From CAYYNP01 sp964472545 (GTDB taxonomy: Bacteria; Planctomycetota; Planctomycetia; Pirellulales; Thermoguttaceae): a stretch of 27,164 nucleotides of DNA. Shown here in pieces: positions 22,695 through 27,164 of this stretch. Within the stretch, counting starts at the first letter, position 1. Every line of letters begins with the position of its first letter. Below the pieces are notes generated by a model, which was given only the letters and a program-made list of their open reading frames with translations, was not told the origin of the DNA and searched no databases. Both the position numbers and the translations under genes were made by a program. The stretch spans positions 1 to 27,164 of the forward strand of contig CAYYNP010000117.1 in assembly GCA_964472545.1 (NCBI GenBank), read 5' to 3'.

Positions 22695-24086
22695 CTAGTC
22701 AACCTGAATGTGTTCAAGCACCGCTTCTTCAAACGACTTGATAACCTTGAAGCTACTCTTGTTGGAATCCCACCAGTCGCGCCACTCGGGGATTCTCGCA
22801 ACTTGCATAGCGCGGGTCGTCCCTGATTCGTCGGCCATCCAAGGCTCCGCATTCTTGTTTGACCGGCGTACAAGCCAGTACAACGCGTAGTCAATTTGGG
22901 CGCACTGAGGCGGATTGTTCTGCAGACCGATTAACAGGATCTCAAAGGACTTCTCCGTCCCCATGGTTTGCACGGCGCTCATGGCCCAGTCCACGCCGTG
23001 GCAAGCGGCTCGTTCGAGATGCGGCAGACTCTTCGGGCAGCCAATGCGCCCTAAGGCCCTGGCCGCCACATTGGCGACGGCGTGGTCTTCGGGATACTGC
23101 GGTGCCTTGGCATCCAGCAGGGAGCAAAGCGGCTTCGTAGCTTGTTCGTCGCGAGACCATCCCAGGAAGTCGATAGCCTTCACAACGACTCTCTGATCTT
23201 TGTGTTCGAGCAGCGATAGGACGCAAGGAACGGCATCGCGGTCACGCATTTTGGCCAGTGCCGCAAGGGCAGCCAATACGACCTCGGAATCGGCTGAAGT
23301 CAGTTGATCCCTCAGGTATGCCGCCGCCTTGCCGGCAGTAGCTGATCCAACGCGTTCAGGCAGCCGGGCATCAAGTGTAACGCTGAACCGTGGCGGCAAG
23401 GATCGTCGCGCGCTCGGCGACTTGCAGTTGAGTATCAGTCGGTGTTTTAGGCACCGGCTCAGCCCACACGGCGGCTCCTCTGACGTAACACTCATCCTGT
23501 CGCCGTTGTTCGGATCGGTGACGCAACGCAGCGTCACGACACGCTTGTCTTCCCATGGGGCGACCTGGTGAAGCCTCCATCCGTCCAGCGACTCTAGGAT
23601 CGATGGGGCCTCCTCGCTCGTGACCTCCCAACGCGCGAACCCCTCCCCAAGCACATAGATGAGGTCCACGTTTCCCGAGAACTCCTCCTTTTCCAAGAAG
23701 GGCCCGGGGTCAGCAACTATCCCTATGGCCGCCTTGACAGCTTCTAGGGCACTCAGGCTCTTGTAGCTGCCATAACCGGAGGGCATATATCCCGCTTGGT
23801 ACTTCGTCAGGAAGTAGACTCCGCTCTTGCCTTCCCTGATGACGACATCGCCAAACGGCCCCACCTTCACTCCGCTCAACGCGACCGTGTCGGTGTTTTC
23901 ACCCTTCAAGACCTCGGAGACACGCACGACCGTCTTCCCGTTTGCCCTTGCCGCCGTCCCCACGACAATCGTGTCTGCCTGCTGCACGAGCTGCGCATTG
24001 GTCAGAGGCGAGACGTCGATCGCCGGAGCTCTTGAGGATGACACAAGGATGGCCGGTAGCGCGAGGATCAGTCGAACCAACGTCAT
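22695..24086 (-). CDS. HEAT-repeat protein with signal peptide
   Basis: 463 residues. The start at ATG 24086 has AGGAGA just upstream, and MTLVRLILALPAILVSSSRAPA is a signal peptide. Residues about 25-110 form a beta-rich part (QADTIVVGTAARANGKTVVRV) resembling the N-terminal region of secreted planctomycete proteins with a SEVLKG motif. Residues about 250-400 carry HEAT-like helical repeats (VVLAALAALAKMRDRDAVP, RVVVKAIDFLGWSRDEQATK, VAARALGRIGCPKSLPHLE). It has no enzyme motif. Base and codon use look less GC-rich than the neighbours (by eye), and the gene is bracketed by two copies of the esterase tail, so recent insertion is plausible. It lies 49 bp after the esterase stop on the same strand. 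Confidence 0.83.
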   Translation of the reverse strand: MTLVRLILALPAILVSSSRAPAIDVSPLTNAQLVQQADTIVVGTAARANGKTVVRVSEVLKGENTDTVALSGVKVGPFGDVVIREGKSGVYFLTKYQAGYMPSGYGSYKSLSALEAVKAAIGIVADPGPFLEKEEFSGNVDLIYVLGEGFARWEVTSEEAPSILESLDGWRLHQVAPWEDKRVVTLRCVTDPNNGDRMSVTSEEPPCGLSRCLKHRLILNCKSPSARRSLPPRFSVTLDARLPERVGSATAGKAAAYLRDQLTSADSEVVLAALAALAKMRDRDAVPCVLSLLEHKDQRVVVKAIDFLGWSRDEQATKPLCSLLDAKAPQYPEDHAVANVAARALGRIGCPKSLPHLERAACHGVDWAMSAVQTMGTEKSFEILLIGLQNNPPQCAQIDYALYWLVRRSNKNAEPWMADESGTTRAMQVARIPEWRDWWDSNKSSFKVIKSFEEAVLEHIQVD

Positions 24087-24135
24087 GACTGTCTCCTGTG
24101 GGATTTGCAGGCACCCCTCAGGCCGGGGCGGTTGC

Positions 24136-25554
24136 TCACGGCGTCGGCGGAGGCTGTACGTCCTTGAGTATTGCGTTGTGCGTACCCGTGCCGCCCTGCC
24201 AATCCTCGGTCTGAAACGGCGAAGCCGGCAGGCCCTCGGCGTTGATCAAATTGGGATTGGCCACCTTGTGCCAGCCGAATTGCACCCGGGCCGGCTTGTC
24301 GACGCCGTCGGCTTCGACGACGACCGTCTCGCCATCGATCACCGCCTTGGCCACCACGAACGGGCCTTCGGCTGCGGCGATCGTAAACTCGCTCAGCGGC
24401 TTGCCGTCGCGCGACTTGAGGCCTCCGCCGACGTGGGCGAACCCCAGGCGGATCTTGTTGCCTTCGACCTTCATCGAGCGGTAGAGCGGACCCGAGTAGA
24501 CCAGGTCCTTTTGGCCGTAGTCCTTGGCCAGCGCCCAAAGGGCCAGGCGATTGCCGACGTCGAGCTTGTTGCGGGGGTGGATGTCGGCGATGTTGTCGAC
24601 CAGGTCGGTGGTCACGGCCATGCCGGTGCCGGGAATCTTCAGGCTGGCGACCTGGGCCTCCCACAGCGCCGGAAGCTGACCGGGCTCGTAGCGGCCGGAC
24701 CACGGGGCGATCTGCACGAAGTAGAACGAAAGTCGATCGTTGCCCCAGGTCTTCCGCCAGCCTTCAATCAGGTCTTTCATCTTGTCGTAATAGGCCAGCC
24801 CGTTCTTTTGCAGCACGTTGGTTTCGCCCTGGTACCAAATGGCCCCACGCACGGCGAACGGTTGCAGCGGGTGGATCATGCCGTTGTACATCCCGCCGGA
24901 CTGTTCGCCAACGACCGTCCACGGCTCGATCGGCGAGCCGCCCCAGGAGCTGTTGATCAGCCCGATCGGCACGTCGAGTTCTTCGTGCAGCTTGCGCCCG
25001 AAGTAGTAGAGCACGCCCGAGAAAGCGACCACGCTTTCCGGCGTGCAGGCTTTCCACTCCGCATTGACGTCGAAGTCCGGCGTGGGCTTTTGCACCTTCG
25101 GCACGTGCAGCAGGCGGATTTGCGGGAACTTGGCCGCGGCGATCGCCTTTTCGGCATCGATGGTCGAGCGGAGTTGCCATTCCATGTTCGATTGGCCGGA
25201 GCCGACCCAGACTTCACCGATGAGAATGTCCTCGAGTTCGATCCGGTTCTTGCCGGTAATCATCAGAGTGTGTGGCTTGCCGTCGGCGGCGATGGGCGGC
25301 AACGTCACCTTCCACCGGCCGTCTTCGCCGGCCTTGGTGAGGACCTCCTCACGTCTGTCGAGCCGCACGGAGACCGCCTCGCCCGAATCGGCCTTACCCC
25401 AGATCGGCAGCGGCGCGTCGCGCTGCAAGACCATGTGGCTGTCGATCACGGCCGGCAGCGTGACGTCGGCCTGCACCAGCGCCGGGGCAAGCATCAGCAA
25501 CCATGCGGCACAAACGAACCAAACGAAACGGGACGCAAGGGCATGTCGATTCAT
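24136..25554 (-). CDS. Sialate O-acetylesterase-like SGNH hydrolase, exported
   Basis: 472 residues. The start at ATG 25554 has GGAGG at 25563-25567; MNRHALASRFVWFVCAAWLLMLAPALVQA is a signal peptide. Family motifs: GEVWVGSGQSNMEWQL with the nucleophile S122, GLINSSWGGSPIEPW, GAIWYQGETN (239-246), and DIHPRNK with D324 and H326 of the catalytic triad. All catalytic positions are present, so activity on acetylated sugars is expected, most likely in polysaccharide breakdown (the true substrate is unknown). It is the first of four closely spaced minus-strand genes (esterase, HEAT, PQQ-WD40, redoxin). Its last codons are repeated at 22620-22690. Confidence 0.94.
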   Translation of the reverse strand: MNRHALASRFVWFVCAAWLLMLAPALVQADVTLPAVIDSHMVLQRDAPLPIWGKADSGEAVSVRLDRREEVLTKAGEDGRWKVTLPPIAADGKPHTLMITGKNRIELEDILIGEVWVGSGQSNMEWQLRSTIDAEKAIAAAKFPQIRLLHVPKVQKPTPDFDVNAEWKACTPESVVAFSGVLYYFGRKLHEELDVPIGLINSSWGGSPIEPWTVVGEQSGGMYNGMIHPLQPFAVRGAIWYQGETNVLQKNGLAYYDKMKDLIEGWRKTWGNDRLSFYFVQIAPWSGRYEPGQLPALWEAQVASLKIPGTGMAVTTDLVDNIADIHPRNKLDVGNRLALWALAKDYGQKDLVYSGPLYRSMKVEGNKIRLGFAHVGGGLKSRDGKPLSEFTIAAAEGPFVVAKAVIDGETVVVEADGVDKPARVQFGWHKVANPNLINAEGLPASPFQTEDWQGGTGTHNAILKDVQPPPTP

Positions 25555-25670
25555 CGGGGAGTCCTCCAGAAGGGGGCGGGGTGTGTTCACTTCAATGCAC
25601 GTTGGCTGCAAAGCCCAGCCAACCCGACCCTCAAGATAAACTCTCCCGCGGCGCGATGCAAATCCGGGGC

Positions 25671-25811
25671 GGGTGGCTGGGGTCGAAGCACGATGGGTGG
25701 CTGGGGTCGAAGCACGAGGAACGAGTGCTGAGCCCCCAGGGAACCAGGCCAATGGCAACACGATCCTGGGGGCTCGGTGCTCGTCCCTCGCACCTCGACC
25801 CCAGCCATCCT
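25671..25811. repeat. Inverted repeat with tandemly duplicated arm
   Basis: GGGTGGCTGGGGTCGAAGCA followed by CGA occurs twice in tandem (25671-25693 and from 25695). The second copy continues to about 25741 and is complementary to 25763-25811 (CCTGGGGGCTCGGTGCTCG followed by CACCTCGACCCCAGCCATCC). A long hairpin with a loop of about 22 bases results. It fills most of the gap between the SGNH hydrolase and the esterase; the rest holds simple TTCATCC-type repeats only. Confidence 0.8.
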
Positions 25812-25840
25812 TCATCCTTCATTCTTCATCGCTCACCTCT

Positions 25841-26923
25841 TCACTCCCCCATCGCTCTGACCTTCTCCGCCAGCGCCTCCGCCACCAGCGCATGCCCCTC
25901 GACGCTGAGATGCTCCTGATCGTCCGGCCGGACTTTCATTCGCCCGGCTTGCTCCGCATAGAGCGGGCCGAGGTCGAGCACGTCGATCGAACTCTCGGCG
26001 GACAACTTGCGGATATTGTCGAACGCCGCCTCGTACTGCTCGATCTCCCGACGCCCCTCGGCGTCCAAATCCGCCGGATGCGGCAGCAGATACGGGCTGA
26101 GCACCAGCAGCAGGGGCGTTTCGTGCTGCCGGCAGACTTCGGCCGCCGCCAGCACGTTTTGCCAGGTCACTTCCGGGCGTACATAGACGGCCTCGAAATC
26201 GGCTCCGCGCGTAGCAAACGCCAACACGGCCCCCTTGTACAACAGCCGATAGAAATGCGACCGGCGAAACAAGCCCCAGTGGAACGAGTTGTTCAGCAGG
26301 CCGACGTCCTCGAACTGGTTGCGAAACAGACACGGCTGGCCGCCCACCTCGATCACCACCGGCGAGGTCTCCACGTCGTCGGTGGTGAAGGTGAGGATCA
26401 CCAAGTCGGGATCGTAGTCGAGGACCTTCGTCTTCAGCAGCGTGAGTTCCTGATACGTGCTGTAGCCGGGCACGCCGAAGTTGAGCACTTCGACCGGGCG
26501 GGCATCCGAGGATGTTAGTTCCTGTTGGAGCCGGCTCGCAAAGGCCTCGTTTGCCCGAACGTGCAGCCCATAGGTCACCGAGTCGCCCAGCACGGCGATT
26601 CGCCGCAGTCCCTCGGGCTTGGCCGTGGTAGTTTCATCGCCACGCAGCCCGACCGCGTTATGCCCCAGCGCCGGTAAGTCCGGCTGCAATTCCCAGCCCA
26701 GATAGAGGTCGTCGCAGAAGCGGAGCCCTTCGGCGTGGAAGGTGCCGTAATTGGTCTGTGGGGCGAACAGCCGGCAGACGATCTCGCCGACCAGGGCGAT
26801 CAACGCCAAGGCGAGCAGGTTGGCCACGGCCACGTACAGAATCCGCTTGCGCAGCGGTAGTTTCTCCGCCTTTGGCCCGGCGGGGGCCTCTTCTGTTCGG
26901 TCGGATTTCCGTCGAAAACGCAT
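25841..26923 (-). CDS. Membrane-anchored SGNH/GDSL hydrolase-like protein
   Basis: 360 residues from ATG 26923. A basic N-terminus is followed by one membrane segment (about 28-50: ILYVAVANLLALALIALVGE), so the catalytic domain is probably outside. Block I is IAVLGDSVTYGL with nucleophile S115, block II is VLNFGVPGYSTYQE, and the C-terminal block is DQEHLSVEGHALVAEAL (D335, H338). The expected GND of block III reads TDD (LTFTTDDVE), so the oxyanion Asn is missing. The start is uncertain: GTG 26977 is in the same frame, while the best ribosome site (GGAGGAGG, about 26968-26975) precedes an ATG in another frame. The sequence upstream is damaged by poly-G/C artefacts. Confidence 0.85.
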   Translation of the reverse strand: MRFRRKSDRTEEAPAGPKAEKLPLRKRILYVAVANLLALALIALVGEIVCRLFAPQTNYGTFHAEGLRFCDDLYLGWELQPDLPALGHNAVGLRGDETTTAKPEGLRRIAVLGDSVTYGLHVRANEAFASRLQQELTSSDARPVEVLNFGVPGYSTYQELTLLKTKVLDYDPDLVILTFTTDDVETSPVVIEVGGQPCLFRNQFEDVGLLNNSFHWGLFRRSHFYRLLYKGAVLAFATRGADFEAVYVRPEVTWQNVLAAAEVCRQHETPLLLVLSPYLLPHPADLDAEGRREIEQYEAAFDNIRKLSAESSIDVLDLGPLYAEQAGRMKVRPDDQEHLSVEGHALVAEALAEKVRAMGE

Positions 26924-27047
26924 CGAATTCGCTTTGCCCGTGGTCTGGCGTTCCGGTGGCCCATGGCCCTCCTCCACGATAACCTACCGATTGGGGCCAC
27001 GTAAGTGGCGTGAGGAGTTGGGGGCTGGGAGTGGGGGGCGCGACGGG

Positions 27048-27164
27048 TGGGGGGGGGGGGGGGGGGGCCCCCCCCCGGTTGTTTGGGGCAGGGGGGGAGC
27101 GACACACCACCCCCCCCCCCCCCCAGCCACCCCCCCCCCCCCAGCACCCCCCCCCCCCCCCCCC
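27048..27164. other. Poly-G/C low-quality sequence at the window end
   Basis: Long runs of G and C interrupted by short normal words such as CCCCAGCCACC, which resemble the TGGCTGGGG repeat found at 3163 and 25671. It is probably a contig end where a repeat was badly assembled. Open frames through it are meaningless. Confidence 0.88.

Noticed and set aside
23827..25731. Plus-strand open frame of about 634 codons
   Set aside because: Antisense to the sialate O-acetylesterase and HEAT genes, both of which have clear motifs, signal peptides and ribosome sites.

Overview
The window looks like a chromosomal segment of a planctomycete, probably of the Pirellulales type. The indications are a GC-rich genome, a cluster of secreted proteins with PEP-CTERM sorting tails, a Tat-exported Gfo/Idh/MocA oxidoreductase, a sialate O-acetylesterase, SMP-30 and PQQ/WD40 propeller proteins, and many palindromic intergenic repeats. 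No rRNA, tRNA, CRISPR array or transposase gene was seen. A 10-N scaffold gap (3213-3222) and poly-G/C stretches there and at the right end are assembly artefacts.

Layout. 1-8885 is mostly housekeeping: partial groEL (-), a Gfo/Idh/MocA oxidoreductase (-), rsmG (-), a tagatose/psicose 3-epimerase-like TIM barrel (+), scpB (+), then a tight rpe / degenerate phosphoglycerate-mutase-like / accD run (+). Gaps between these blocks hold nested inverted repeats.

9120-16938 is a cell-surface protein cluster. It starts with a near-consensus promoter and a long leader carrying a small translationally coupled ORF. An SBBP-propeller PEP-CTERM protein follows, then a tandem array of gene pairs. Each pair is a short unknown PEP-CTERM protein ('family A') and an RCC1-repeat PEP-CTERM protein ('family B'). 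The order is A1 B1 A2 B2 B3 A3 B4 and a B5 remnant. B2 and B3 are fused in frame, and B3 carries an A-type start and signal peptide, so an A gene has apparently been deleted between them. The array ends at a diverged copy of the last 18 codons plus stop of accD, so accD tails bracket the whole cluster.

16958-26923 holds a DUF4261-like gene (-) and an SMP-30/gluconolactonase gene (+), followed by a minus-strand run: SGNH hydrolase, sialate O-acetylesterase, HEAT-repeat protein, PQQ-WD40 hybrid and a TlpA-like redoxin. In the redoxin both active-site cysteine codons are in-frame TGA, and a SECIS-like hairpin follows. It is best read as a selenoprotein with a UxxU (diselenide) motif. The HEAT-repeat gene is bracketed by the sialate O-acetylesterase tail and a diverged copy of it, a second case of the arrangement seen at accD.

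The strongest items for follow-up are the UxxU redoxin with its hairpin, the two gene-tail duplications that bracket inserts, the A-B array with its fused double-PEP-CTERM gene, and the phosphoglycerate-mutase-like protein that has lost every catalytic residue.
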